Assembly (NCBI GenBank): GCA_033085395.1
Contig: JANQBS010000046.1
Coordinates: 1-64,000, forward strand
From: Xanthoparmelia taractica
Lineage: Eukaryota; Ascomycota; Lecanoromycetes; Lecanorales; Parmeliaceae
Direction: 5' to 3'
DNA length: 64,000 bases
Shown piece by piece: positions 1 through 12,176 of the stretch. Each line of letters begins with the position of its first letter. Positions within the stretch are counted from its first letter, which is position 1. Made by a program: the position numbers and the translations under genes. Below the pieces are notes generated by a model. It saw only the letters and a program-made list of their open reading frames with translations, made no database searches and was not told the origin of the DNA.

Positions 1-768
1 TAGTCCTAAGACCTAATAAGCGGGTAATCGCAAATGTCTCGATTTGAGTGGCAAAAACACAAAATTCTCAAAAAACTATGCCAAGGATTCTCAAGCTTCC
101 TGCACACGCTAATTGAACACCAAAGTCAGGTAAGAAATTTGCATGTCAGCAATATGTACCGACCGTTTTTAATCTTGTCTGTAGCACCTCCTACCTTTGC
201 GAGGATAAGTACTGCACTGACACCGGCCATTTATGCCACCGTAGGATGAATTGTAGGGCCTGATTTTGCCTCAAGAGTCAACGCTGTTGAGGCTCTAAAC
301 ATGCGTCTCAAATCACTGTCGGATAGAGGAAGTATGAGGTATTATACCTTTGCCGTGATTTTGTTAATTTGTGTGGAAAGCTGGGTGTCACATTGGTTCC
401 ATGGTTCAACCTTCGGTGTAAGGCATGTGCATATGACTTGCGAAGGTTCAGCGGCGGATACACGGCGCACTATCGCAATATATTCGGTCGTTTCCCTGAG
501 CTTGCTAATCGTGTCCCTAATATGCTCTTGATGATATGGCATTCAGTAACACAATTAATTTTCTCTTCGAATGGTGGTCCTAGCAGAATTGTGACACCCT
601 GTCTCTCGATTCTTGTAGAGACGAGGAAAGTTGGGGGACATACAAGATTCAGCATACGCTGCTGAATCGCGAGCGCGGCTTGCACCTTGAATGCCATTCT
701 CCGTCGTACCATTCATCATCCGCAAGGACTGCACCTCCCCAGAACTCAACAGACTGGCTTCGTTCCCA
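1..768. other. No gene recognised
   Basis: Short open frames occur on both strands but none resembles a known protein, and none shows a convincing start plus splice pattern. I see no RNA gene or long repeat. The stretch lies downstream of the minus-strand gene that ends at 769. Confidence 0.5.
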
Positions 769-1449
769 TCAGTCACACGGGGAGCCCGCGACCTTTGGAG
801 GACGACGGTAGTTCATACTCCAGTTGTTAGGCGATCGGCATTGGGTGTAATATTGGGTCATGACGTTTTGATACGGGACCTTCATCCAGCCAACATCCTC
901 CTCGGTCATGCCTTCGATCGGCTCAAGCGGCTCGGAATTGCCCTCGCTCCGCCCGAGGTACCACGACTTGTCAATCAACTTGACCCAGCCCTTCTTCGTG
1001 GTATCAAACTCCAGCGAAGCGGGTGCGTCGTGGACAACTGAGTGCAACGCCTCCGCATCCACCTGCACGGCGAAGCGGTAGCGTGGAGATCGGCCAATCC
1101 CGACCCTGCCGGCACTGTCCCCGCTTCCGCTGCCTTCTTCCAGCTGCTGCTCAGTTCGATACGCCGTCACCGACCACTGTTGGAAGTGCTGGCGAACCGT
1201 ATTCGTACTGGCGCCGTCGAAGAGCGACCGGTCCTCGAGCACGGTGAGGGTGAGTTTTCCCAGAATGTCCCGGCCGTTGAAGCAGTTGAACTTGTCCTCC
1301 ATTTGGAAGCGCAGGCGCCGAAAAAACTCGGTCCAGTCGACGTCGTTGTCGTAGGTAGTGCGATAGACCACAAAGCCCCATGCCCGGTGGCCGTCGTGCT
1401 GGAGCTGCCGCTCGATCAAGTCGGCAGCATTGTTCCCCCAGGGTATTTT
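769..1449 (-). CDS. Conserved fungal hypothetical protein, 5' incomplete
   Basis: A minus-strand frame of about 216 residues or more with strongly protein-like sequence: an early segment around AWGFVVYRTTY, then DVDWTEFFRRL, and a C-terminal half rich in Trp and Tyr ending NYRRPPKVAGSPCD. This resembles a widespread ascomycete family of unknown function, one whose members often begin with a W-G-F-V-(I/V)-Y-R segment. The frame stays open upstream to 1449 (PWGNNAADLIERQ), then meets a stop. No ATG lies in frame before the conserved part, so the start is either in an unseen upstream exon or has been lost. The array of short repeated cores begins about 50 bp upstream and may have replaced the 5' end. 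No domain with known activity is visible. Confidence 0.6.
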   Translation of the reverse strand, partial: KIPWGNNAADLIERQLQHDGHRAWGFVVYRTTYDNDVDWTEFFRRLRFQMEDKFNCFNGRDILGKLTLTVLEDRSLFDGASTNTVRQHFQQWSVTAYRTEQQLEEGSGSGDSAGRVGIGRSPRYRFAVQVDAEALHSVVHDAPASLEFDTTKKGWVKLIDKSWYLGRSEGNSEPLEPIEGMTEEDVGWMKVPYQNVMTQYYTQCRSPNNWSMNYRRPPKVAGSPCD

Positions 1450-1502
1450 TCACATTGAGGCGGTAATTTTCAGATATCTCTTCCTACACCATGCCGGAAA
1501 TT

Positions 1503-1866
1503 ACCAAAGCGAGTTTTCGTCCATGTCAAGGCTGGATTCACACCAAGGAAGGATCTCTTATCAGGGCGGCACCAAGGCGGTATTTATCAACGCGGGATTT
1601 TCTTGCACCAGGACGACACTTATCAAGCGGCACCAGGGCGGCCCCCACCAAGGCGGAGGCTCTGCACCAAAGCGGTCCTCACCAAGACGGCACTCTCACC
1701 AAAGGGCACTCTCACCAAGGCGGCATTTTCTACACCAAGGCGGGTGTTCTATATCAAAGCGGTCTACACCAAAGCGGTCATCACCAAGGCGGGAATTCCA
1801 CAGCAAGGCGGGGTTCTGATCGAGCTGGATTCCATCACCAAGGCGGGGATCTCTCATCAAGGCGGG
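1503..1866. repeat. Irregular array of an 11-bp core, about 22 copies
   Basis: The core reads CACCAAGGCGG, with variants such as TATCAAAGCGG, CACCAGGGCGG and CATCAAGGCGG. I count about 22 copies on the plus strand between 1503 and 1866. Cores start roughly every 10 to 25 bp and the spacer sequences differ, so this is neither a simple tandem repeat nor a CRISPR array. All three plus-strand frames are open across most of it because the core lacks stops, giving runs of HQGG or TKA in translation. A single related core occurs at about 5654. The function is unknown: it could be a degenerate minisatellite or clustered binding sites. Confidence 0.8.
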
Positions 1867-2046
1867 ACTTAGTGAGACGAAGATTGCGAGCTTACGATTA
1901 TTAAGCGAAGCTTAGAAGTTGTTAAGATAGTCGCTTTTAAGCGTCTGGTAATTTGATATTGGTGGTCTAGAATAAGTATGTAAATAAAAGGCAGGGTCGG
2001 AGTATGGTTTCGGAAAAATCTGCATTGGATTCTTAAGCGCTTTGAC

Positions 2047-4992
2047 TCAGGATTTCTTCGAACTTGAGCCGCCTGTGGACCTGAAGAAGCTTGCAAGTGT
2101 GAACCGAGACTTCTCTTGACGAAGATTTTCTTTGGGCGAACATGTGTCTGGTTTCACTGTTTCTTTGACACTAGATTGCCATATATCGTTCAGCAACTCT
2201 GGGGTACGTACGTACGGGTACAACTTACTTCGCGTCTTGCCGCGTGCTTGGACTGGGTCCATCTGCAATGGAATCATGGTAGGATTCTCCAGGCCTTATG
2301 TTAGCTAGTATTTGCACCGTGGTCTGCCTTGAGACATACTGTGAAGACTGTTGCTCATTAAGATCGAGTGGTGTATCATTGTTTCCAGACAAAGTAGCTG
2401 GAGCGATGGAGCTGGACTGTCAGTATATTCCTAGATTATGAGTAGTGGTAGTATGCCGCAACTTACATCTGGCGGTCTTTCTCCGGTAGCTGCGTCTCCT
2501 CCGCGCTTGATTCGTTGCTGAAATCTCAGCATTACAAACAGACCAACAGTAATCGTTCATACAGAAGCTTACCCCGTATGTTCCCAGTTCGGGTCCAATG
2601 CCACCCACGACATTTGTTGCATGTTGTTCTCAGGTCCCGTTAACGTGAGATAACCCGTAGGCGGCATTGTCTCCCGAAAATAATCATAGACTTTCGCCAA
2701 GCATCCGCGTTCAATCATACAACTCAGACAAGAAGTGAAAGGAAAAAGACAAAGAACGTATTCTGAATACCTGATAAGAGATAAGTATATCATGAAAGGG
2801 CGGCTTATCAGCATGTCCGCACAGCAAGTCCTAACTCCCGCTTCCTTTGGACCATGTTTCATATCTATCGAAGTGAGAACCCACAAGTTCGATGGCCCTC
2901 TTAAGTCCGCAACAAGGCGTTGGGCATTGATAGTGGCAGCTTGGCCGAAGAAGACAATGGGATATCTGCGAGTGTCTTGCCATGAGAGTACCTCCCGAGT
3001 CGTGTCCGGCCCATGTATATTATGCTCGGGGTTGATGGGTAGGTCCGAGCAACCACCCTCGCATTTGAACGTCATCACATGAGATTGGAGATTGCGTAAT
3101 AATCGACCGAGGGCCAAGAAAAAATATTTCTTCTTCCCTCTGCTATCGATATAGTTCACTTGATACGCCATAGCTAGTTCCGAATCTCGATCGGTCTCTT
3201 GAACTAGAGCGTCCACTGACTGACATATAGATGATGCGTCAAAGGAGAATACTGGGGGCCCTCTCTGGCCTGAAAGATTTCTGATCCTCTTGAAAACCGC
3301 TCCAGCGTGCGTAATATACCCTGAAACTACTCGATACCTGAAAATTGAATCCGGCGGCAAGTTCGGATCTGCGAGTGCCTGTCGATACACGCATACTCCC
3401 GCTCCAGCCATAGCTAGATAGTTTGATGGTAATGAAGTCAACACTTGCTCTTCTGAATCAAAAAAGAGACCGGATAGGACATAGAATACTAAAGCTGTCT
3501 GCCGGGCCGGGTTACCGCTGGAGCAAGTAACCCGATCTAGACTGATCCACCTGTATAAATTACTCAAACCGGTGACTGAGGGCGCAATCTCTGGGTCAAT
3601 GTCCGACACTACTGTTATCCAAAGGAAAACGATGATGACCTTTGCGAGCCTTCCCAGGCAGACACCCCCCATGCCTTCACTGGAGGAGTGGCCGGTGCAT
3701 CGTCTTTCGATTTTCTTTAAGGCGGCTGACCTATAACTGGAAATTTTGTCTTGTGGTATCGACGGAAATTCATACTTGAAATGCTTGAGACAGTGACCGA
3801 GCTCAGGGAGACGTTCGGAAGCAAAAGCGAGGAATTTGTGTCCCCTACTGCTCTCTTGAGTCCATAGTAGAGGATCGACAGGGTTTTCTGAGAAGAAAAA
3901 GGTCAAGTCATCAGTTGAGTTGTTATCGCCTTTGAATCGCAGATCCGGCTCTTGTATCGTTGACACACAGTAAAGGTAAAGGCCGAATTGGCAGGCATTT
4001 TGACCTTCGAGCAGCTCATCAACGCTTTCGTGGAATGTGTCGTGTAAGATGGTCGACCATGATGATCTCCAATTGAAGAAATGGATGTCACCCAGAGGGT
4101 TTTTGTCTTCACGAACAAACAATGTGCCTCCACCGCTCATCAGCGACATTTTCTCGCTTACAAAGCTTTCCTCCTCCCAATATTCCTTGTATTCGAGGTA
4201 AACAAGGGTGATTTGAGGTGGTCGTTGATCGAGTGGCCCAGAGCGATAGAGCAGTATACCGGCTGAGCTATATATGACAACGTCCAAGGAGAAAATCCAC
4301 TCTGCCACGGCCACGAGCCACACGCAATCAAGTCCCCCAGTGAAGGTAGCGCTAGCTAGTCTCTTGTTTGTCACTTGTGCTATTGTCAAGATGGCTTCTG
4401 CCAAGGCTGAGTAGGTAGTCGGAGACCTATTGGCCTCAAGCCTTGATTTATTGCGGCCCCCGGATACTAAGCGGCGAAAGCCATCCAAGACCAGGACGAA
4501 ATGACCCGTAGTCAAGATACCAGCACACAACTCGACAAGTATCTTCCATTGCCGGATAGCTGGCGAGAAGAGCTGAGGGGCCTTGCAAAGACAGCATAGC
4601 TGTCTGAGCACACGGGCTCCATATAGTGAATCATATGTCGTTGAAAGCGCAGCACATAATGCAACAAGCGTAAGGCCTTCCTCCGTCTCTGCCAGATCGG
4701 TGACAACATGTTTGACGCCAAAACCGAACCAAATGACGTCCCCGTAGGATCCGAACTTCTTGAGCGCTAGGATTGCGTCCGATATACGACCTTGAGCGGT
4801 AGGGTGGAGAACAAAATTGCTGCATATAGCTCTACCAACCTGGAGGGTGAAGGGATCAATGCCAGCTCTGGACAGCCGGGCAAGTACAGCGACGGAAAAT
4901 TGTACACTTCTGCCCGACAACTCCACCCAATCGACCGAACCCTGTTGCTGAAAAGTGGCTGCTGTCCGTACTACGGTCCCAGACATGGTCAT
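2047..4992 (-). CDS. Large conserved ascomycete protein of unknown function (925 aa, 4 exons)
   Basis: Spliced model: exons 4992-2573, 2517-2467, 2411-2229 and 2170-2047, which sum to 926 codons. The first exon alone codes for 806 residues. The protein starts MTMSGTVVRTAATFQQQGSVD and has several hydrophobic stretches (for example VWLVAVAEWIFSLDVVIYSSAGILLY, and KVIIVFLWITVV near the middle), which suggest membrane association but not a classic transporter. The C-terminal exons encode a hydrophilic tail ending RSTGGSSSKKS. The sequence looks like a family that recurs in filamentous ascomycetes, but I cannot assign a domain or activity. No internal stop or frameshift is present. The first intron (GTAAGC...TTTCAG) is well supported; the boundaries of exons 3 and 4 are inferred from phase and open frame only. 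Confidence 0.7.
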
Positions 4993-6487
4993 ATGAGGCT
5001 GTATATTGAGGCTTGTCCTCTCACCCTGTCGACTGGGGCCCTGTTCTTACTCGCGAGCCGGTCTTCAATTGGTTTGCAATCAAACTGAGCTAAGTAGCCG
5101 ATGCAGAACTGTCTCCCCGTAGTATGCGAACGGAATGTCCGAAGTCTCTATTTCCTTTTTTTTTTTTTTTTTTTTGATGATATTGGAAATGATGCTGCAG
5201 CACCTCGTGTTAGCAACTCTCGGACCTTCTCCAACCCCTATTTCATTCTTATGCGCACGGCTATGCGGGTACATACATAGCCTAGAGACCCCCAGAGATA
5301 GAATAAATCCTCCTAACCTCCATCAATTTCAACAGATGACTTGCACTCTTAAGTCTGGCCATTTCAGAAGATAGGAAAGGGGCGTGTACACGTGGCCTGC
5401 AGCCTTGCTTCGCCCACTGGAGATAATTCGCAGAGGCCAGAAGCTGTAAGGCTGGAGCCGGTGGACCGCAAAAGGATTATTAATAGTTATTTATTCAATC
5501 CTGTTAGATCATTCTCAAATAAAATAAAATAAAAATAAAATAAAAATTTAATTACATAATAAATAGATCTTCTTATTCTAAAAGCGAGTATCTTTTTATT
5601 ATTATAGTTTTTGGTTTAAACTTACTGTATAGCTAGAGATTAATACTTATGCTACAATCGCACCAAGGCGCCCCTTACCAAACCCACCACGTCACTCACT
5701 CACACCTCATCACGCTACAATCTCCTTATAATCATCGCATCTCCCCACCTCCCCCACCTCGCTCTCTCACCGTGGCCATGCTATTCCATGCTATTCCATC
5801 CCATCCCATCCCATCCCATTCATCATTCACCATTCCTAACACCCATCAAATATAATCTCAAGAATGAAAGATACCACCACCATTACTACTACTCTTGTGA
5901 AAAGAATTAGAGAAAAGAACTCTGTTCAAAGAAGAGAGATCTTTTACTGGTTCTCGTTTGCATTTAGGAACGTAACTGTGTAGGCTAAATTGCTAGCTAT
6001 CGATCGATTGGAAAGAAAGGAAGGAAGAAAGAAAGAAAGGGAAATGCCTCGGTCGGCCTCTTCGGCCATTCTTGTTAGCGCTGGATTCGACGAGATGTCG
6101 GAGCTGAGTTGATTTGCTGGATACGGCAGGTAGGGTTTGGCTGTTCCTTTGTCGAGTCAGCACCCAACTTACTCTGCGGACTATGTAAATTGTTTTGCTT
6201 TGCTGGTCACGGCAGGTAGTGGTGTTTCGGCGATTCTTTCTCGTGTCGAGGATGATGGTATGAGATTTGAATAGAGATTAGATTATAAGACGAGTAGTAG
6301 CGTGCAGGCCATAGCCAGAGAAAAACTATTATAATCTATTACTTTCTTCTGTAGCACGCTTATGAACAGATGAATTAAGTACCCTGGAAAACAGCAACTA
6401 AAGACACAATCTCCTAAGGGTATAACCATGCTAAACATCCACGAATCCAACGCTCTCTCAATCTATAATACCAGCAGTGAAAACACC
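4993..6487. other. Gene-poor low-complexity intergenic stretch
   Basis: It holds a T20 run (5156-5175), an AT-rich block at about 5470-5640 built of TAAAA-like motifs, a CATCC pentanucleotide tract (5796-5820) and a GAAA/GGAA-rich patch near 6010-6050. Small open frames here show no protein-like conservation. It separates the 5' end of the 925-aa gene from the 3' end of the channel gene and must contain the promoter of the former. Confidence 0.6.
5796..5820. repeat. CATCC pentanucleotide microsatellite
   Basis: About five head-to-tail copies of CCATC/CATCC, preceded by two copies of CTATTCCATG/C. A related CATCT/CATCC tract occurs at 18011-18054. Confidence 0.85.
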
Positions 6488-9400
6488 TCATAGGAACCAT
6501 TCGAGAAGCCAATCCGGCCTCACGTCCGGCGCCGGCTGCGTAACCTCGCACTTATTCTTCGCAGTCAAGTACGCTCCTGCATTGCTGTATTGCAAGCAGC
6601 GACCGTATTTAGCAGTCCGCTTGATGACGTCTGCCGAGACACCCGCGGGATCCTGCGGGATCCAGATGACGGGCGCCGGCTCTCTCGTGACTGGATCCTG
6701 AAAAGCGGCTTTGAGTTCCGCGTCTCGCTCCTCGGGGGACAAGTCTGTCAGTTCGTCGGGATAGCGGGCGATGGCTGCTGCTAGTTGGTCGGCGACTTCT
6801 TGTCGTCTCGATCTGCCGATCGCCTCGGGGATGTGAGCGTGTATTTCTGTCACTTTTGCTGCGGTTTCGTTTTTCAACCTTGAGAGTGCGTTTCTGGCGT
6901 AGGCTGCTGTTGCGGACATGCTTTTCATTTGAACTCGACTCGCTCTTCTCTTTGCCTTCTCGTCGACACTGCCGTCTAGTATATCTACTGGTTTCATTTC
7001 CGATAGTTCAATGCCGTCGGTACCGCCGCTTTCCAGACACGAGGGTTCATTGTCATCATGTGTGAGAAATCGCCGTCTCTCGGCGTCGACGGCGGAATCT
7101 TCCAGAGCAACTGGAAGGAATTCGTAGAGGGGCCGCAGGTGCTGCTCCATGACGAAGTGGAAAATGGCTGTCAAAACCAAGATGACGATCATGATGGTGG
7201 CTTGAGACGAACACGCAAATTTATTCTGCGTGTCTCTGACCAACAGAAATAAGCCGATAAGGGCTATCTCCAGTACGTAGATTCCGGCGAACAGCTGTGA
7301 AAGGGCATTGTTGAAAAGCGATCCATGGGTATCAACTTTGTTCCTCTGAACGTAGTAATAGTTATGTCTGTAAGCCACCCAGAATAGGGAGAACGTGATG
7401 GACACGAAGATGAGCATCAATGGAGATATGATGCAGTAAATCAAACCTGTAACGTCTGTTAGCTCATCCTACTGATCAGGAGCACTCTAGATGATAGTGA
7501 CTGTTCATGACGCCCGATCCAGAACGAAACTGAATGGGTGGGTATTTCAAGGACATACCAATGACAGCAAAGTTCGTAGTCAGCGAATACACATTACCCC
7601 ACATCTGTGTTTAGATTAGCGGTGGAGACTCGAGAACGGTTTGGGGCTTGGACCCTACCTGATGTGGGATGGTCGTTTGGAGCCACGCTTCCTCCCGGGG
7701 AGTCTGTGTGAACCATGGCCAGATTGTCGTGATGTATAGGATGCGTAAGTACTGGAACAGAACGCTTCCGCTGAAGCCTAGGGATTGAATGATAAGGTAG
7801 TTGAAAAAGTAGTTTGCCGATCTAGGAAGGTCGTTGGCCAAGATCGTGGGAATGTTACGGGGAGCATCAATGATCTCGGGAACGACATTGGCGATGCCGG
7901 AAGAGATTGCCGTGACTAGCACAAGCTCGATGAAGAGAAAGGTGAAGTAGAAGTCTTGCGTGACAACCTCGCGTTTACTACGCGTAGGTGTGCCCACGAG
8001 GACCGCCAACTTTCGCATCAATGCCGGTACGACAAGTTGGACTAACAAAGCAAGCAGGATAGACGTAAGAGGGCCTAGCGAAAATTAGCTATCTGATATT
8101 GAGCTGACTTGGACCGCAAGGACTGGCGCAAGAAAAGGTTCTCGCTTCATTCAGAACCTTTATCGGCGGGTATCTCGTGACATCCAATGACTTTACACTC
8201 AATCCTGGATCAGCTATATAAGCCAACTCATGAGGAAAGTGTGAACCCTGGATGAAATGGATAAAAGCCTCTTCAACGAGAATATCCGGCGACAAAGACG
8301 CCAATGCAAAAGTATTGAGTTTTTGCGCCAGCCCTTGCGGTGGGTTTGCTATGCGACGTACCTGATATCAAACTTATAATCCAGGATGGCCATGGCCGGA
8401 GCCAGTGGAGCCAGGAGACGGAAGATCGGAGAGTATCAAGCTGAGATATGGACGCAAGAATAGTGGTCGGTATACCCCAGAGAAACAGCATTGCTACAAA
8501 CAAGACAAGGGCAATGCAGGTCCTAATGAAACGCCCAAGAGAAGTCATGCCCATATTAGGCCAGATTATTTCGTGCGGGGCGACATCTAGGAAACGAGGA
8601 GACATCCGACCGGCCTTGTTATGGCTAACCAGACTACAAGCCATGTGTGCAGACATTTGTCGGTCGAACTGAATGAACGCAGAGTTCTGTTTCTTGAATC
8701 GCTCTTCGTCGTCCAGCCTCGGTAGAAGATTTTCGATTTGAACAGTCAAGCGAGCAATCTCTGCGCGCAGCCAGGCAATCTTTGGTATCACCTTCTTCTC
8801 GCCAGAAGTCCAGATCTTAAATGACGAGGTAGGCTTCCAATTACCATCCTTTCCCCGGATCACAGAGATCGTGGGCGCAGTCGAAGGCTTCAAGTACTTG
8901 TGCCATAGCTGTGCGTTCTTGCGGCAATCCATGTCGTAGGCGGTGGAGATCGTTTGCTCGTCCTGCTCTGTGTGTACTACATTTTCGTCGTCAGGAGCGA
9001 GCGTTTCCTGAGAAATGTTTTCTGCAGTTGTCTTCGATGCCGAAACATCTCCACTCTTTTGATACTTCTTGTTGACCTGTCGTAGGATTCTCAGCTCTGC
9101 CTTCTCCAAAGCGTGACGAAGACTTCTTCGACGGGCCACCAGGGCTCTCAGAAACCCGTAGTCTCTGTTCACCCAAACAGTCAATCTGCTACGGTCGTCG
9201 TTGTCCACGAAAACGTCGTAAAGTGCTTCTAATGCCTCTTTGCTTCGGTACTCGCAGGGAATGTTTGTGACGAGGACCGTCTTGGCTGAGGCCTTGAGTC
9301 TGTGCTCAGGAGATGTGAGGAATCGCTGCCGAACGTCGATGAAATTCAGCTTCTCACGGTATATCCTATAAAGCGTCCAGGAGATGGCTAGAGCTGCACA

Positions 9401-9998
9401 GACAAGGTGTGCCCAGTATCTGTTTGTTTGGGTTGGGGCAACGTTCTGCCAGGACAGTCTGTCTAGGCCAGTGACGTTGGATGCCACGCGCTCACCACCA
9501 ATGTCGAAGACACCGTTGTCTCTCCCACCGTGGTAGTTTATCGGGAGCAGTATCGTCACAATAATGACCATTAATGGCACGAATACAATTATCATCGCTC
9601 GGAGCAGTCGAATGAAAAAGTAGCCATCCAACCCGCACTTCGCCTTAAGCTCTTCGTCCCCAATGTTGAAGATCCTGCGGATCCACGTGATCGGGTTCGG
9701 GGGTACGGCCTCTACTCGTAGCCTGTCTTGTACGAGATATGTCTTTGGCTGACTGCAAGCGCCTTAGCCAGGGTGTTTCGGGCAATGGTAGGGGTACTCA
9801 CTATATCCTCCGCCCCGTGGCCGAACTCTTGAGCAAGAAGAACCCCGAGATTTGGAATGCAAAGAGACCTAGACTGACTGCAATATTGAGCACGAAGGCC
9901 TTGACAGCGATCCCCTCTTGGTTTTGGCCCACCCCTGCTTGGCCGTTGAGAAAGTCCAACAGGGTTTCATTATGGCCCGAACTGCTGCTATTGGCCAT
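6488..9998 (-). CDS. CSC1/TMEM63 (DUF221) family osmosensitive cation channel
   Basis: Exons 9998-9802, 9752-8362, 8074-7659, 7604-7559 and 7446-6488 join to exactly 1003 codons. The order of parts is: an N-terminal membrane segment (KAFVLNIAVSLGLFAFQISG), an extracellular stretch, a second membrane pair around MDGYFFIRLLRAMIIVFVPL, a long cytosolic RNA-recognition-like region (about residues 180-420, containing KTVLVTNIPCEYRSKEALEAL), then the clustered pore helices including NKAGRMSPRFLDVAPHEIIW and YRHNYYYVQRNKVDTHG. The C-terminal cytosolic tail ends PDWLLEWFL. Members of this family are stress-gated, calcium-permeable channels of the plasma membrane or endomembranes, related to yeast Csc1/Rsn1. 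The length matches fungal members of about 1000 residues. Introns are 49, 287, 54 and 112 nt. No lesions are seen. Confidence 0.93.
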
Positions 9999-12176
9999 GA
10001 CTACAATTGTCAGTTACCTATCAGGAACATTGACGGCCACATGATCATTGTTATAGTCGGAAAGCAGACGACCGACGTGGAGGCCCAGTTCGATGGTAGC
10101 TTCGGTGCCACAAGAGTTAAAGATAGATTGTTGCTCAAGCTGGTTCTCCGCAGAGCTGAGAATGTTCCGAAGGACTTTATGCTATTATACCATCTCGATC
10201 GCTAGATGCACAAAGATACGTTCAGTGTGAAACTCGTAGCGCTTCTAAAGTACTACAACTTGGGGGGATAGCGAAGGACTTGGTGGTCTGTGTTTCTTGA
10301 TTGCCGCCCCTTTTGAAACAAGGTTTAGCGCGCGTTAATTTCTATTTCCTTGACGTCACTGAGATCTCTATCTTGCGCTTAGCGTATTTTCGCATTACTT
10401 CTACCTTAAGATTCGAGGGAGCACTATTCCAATTACGGGTGCGCTATCCGGGCTGTCCCTAGGTACCTTACTGTCCTATGGCTGGTGCTGGGGAGATGGC
10501 TACGAGCAGTGGCTTTTGATAATGCCGCACTGTATTAGGTTAGCTACCAAAAAGCGCAAGACAAAAAACATTGCACCAAATGAAGCAATCTTTTCTGGGC
10601 CCTCCGGTCGAGCAGACTATCCATTTTGGGCATTGCCTCTCGAATCCGGCTTCCAGACATGCCAATGTTGAGTGACTGGTCAGGATGCTGTATGTTGCCA
10701 CTACAAGATTGTGTGCTCTGACACCCGTGCCCGCGATGAGTGAAGTTTGCCTAGACCTCACTTGGCTGGAGCTCAGCATAGTATTCTAAACCATTACAAG
10801 CTGATCGATTTTACAGCACTTCTTGAGTTCCAAATTATGATCGCCAGAGGTCTAGTCAACGTTAGACCAGCAAGGAGTGACTTGATTGAGATGCGTGTCC
10901 GTTCATGGCCCAGTCCATTAGCGGCAAAGGCTTAAAGTACCGGCGAGGGGGAGAAATTTATTGCGTTGAACAAGGATACAAAAATCTGCGGAAAATAGAG
11001 AACCCACTGAACGTCCTGTGTCAACGCATCGATCTGCCCGCTGCATGGCCTTTGAAACTCTTATTCCCATTCCATACGTCTGGCCTCAAGTGCTGCCCTC
11101 TCCAAGGTAGTTAGTCGTCTCGAAGTGAAACTTTGGCTCAGAGGCTCTGTGCGGCAAACCCCTTCACGGGAAGAGTATTGGTCCATCATGTTTTTGTGGG
11201 TCATGGCCTCTTCAGATTATGAAATTTGACCAATGAAGTATTCGACAGGTGGGAAAGTTCGCAGAACCTGATCCTTGTATTGAATTTTGGGACAGTTTCC
11301 TAAATTGCTGCTAATTGTAGCATGGAACATAATAGTTGAGTGACTTATTGATTGTATGCTCCCATATCATGGAGGCTAAGTTGGTTGGGTGAGACCCGTG
11401 TGATTGGTGCCATGAACTCTTAGAGGATTGTCGGGTGTAAAGAAACATTGGTTGAGGTAAGATGTATCAGATCTTGAGTCAAGAATGTTCCCCTGAACTG
11501 TGGTGATAGCTGCCAGGGTAGTGCCATGTAAGCGTACAAATAGATACAATATCAAGCGATAGAGACATCTTAATATGAAATGGAAGCAAGAAACCAACTC
11601 GAGAGCCAAACAAGCCCTTAAGCGGGGAGCACATCGAGCGCGGTCATGGTTACGGATCAAGTCGACCAAGTCGAAGACAATGGTCCCAGAAATGTAAGGG
11701 TTGAAACCCCTTGAACAAGGATGAGGCGGTGGGATTCGACTATTCGACCATTGCAGAGAAGTATTGGCTTGTTCATGTCAGTGATTAGCTACCAACATCG
11801 ACAAAGAACTCACGACTCGCTAGACGGTGCAACGGCGAGCAGTCGAGTCCACTATCGTCCAAAAGACTTGTGGTGTCTAATGCGAGGCTATCTTGGGGCC
11901 TTCTTCCTGACAGTTTGCCATCGTGCGCTATCAAGGCGCTCGAACTTTGGCCCTCGAATGCTTCATCATCGTCCCTCCTGGACCTCTCTGATCTCGCCTA
12001 GCCACTTGACCATTTTCTTGTGCTTTCTTAGGAGAACGTTGGAGATATGAATCGATGGGGTTTCACAGCTCGAATTTGGCAGAGTGAGTTGCAATATCAC
12101 ATTTGCAGCCATACTATAAGTACAATTTCGCCGTCTCAATCTTCCCCACACTAGTGCCACGGCCAAACAGGTAAGA
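9999..12176. other. Intergenic, no supported gene
   Basis: It contains the channel gene's promoter side and the downstream flank of the patatin NLR. Open frames at 10540-10779, 11376-11669 and 11721-12241 are short and unconvincing, with no recognisable motif. I see no tRNA and no transposase. Confidence 0.5.

Noticed and set aside
1503..1866. CRISPR array
   Set aside because: The cores are only 11 bp, the spacing is irregular, there are no cas genes, and the DNA is eukaryotic.
8089..8304. Separate small gene inside the channel gene
   Set aside because: It lies within the 287-nt intron whose removal gives an exact frame; no family resemblance.
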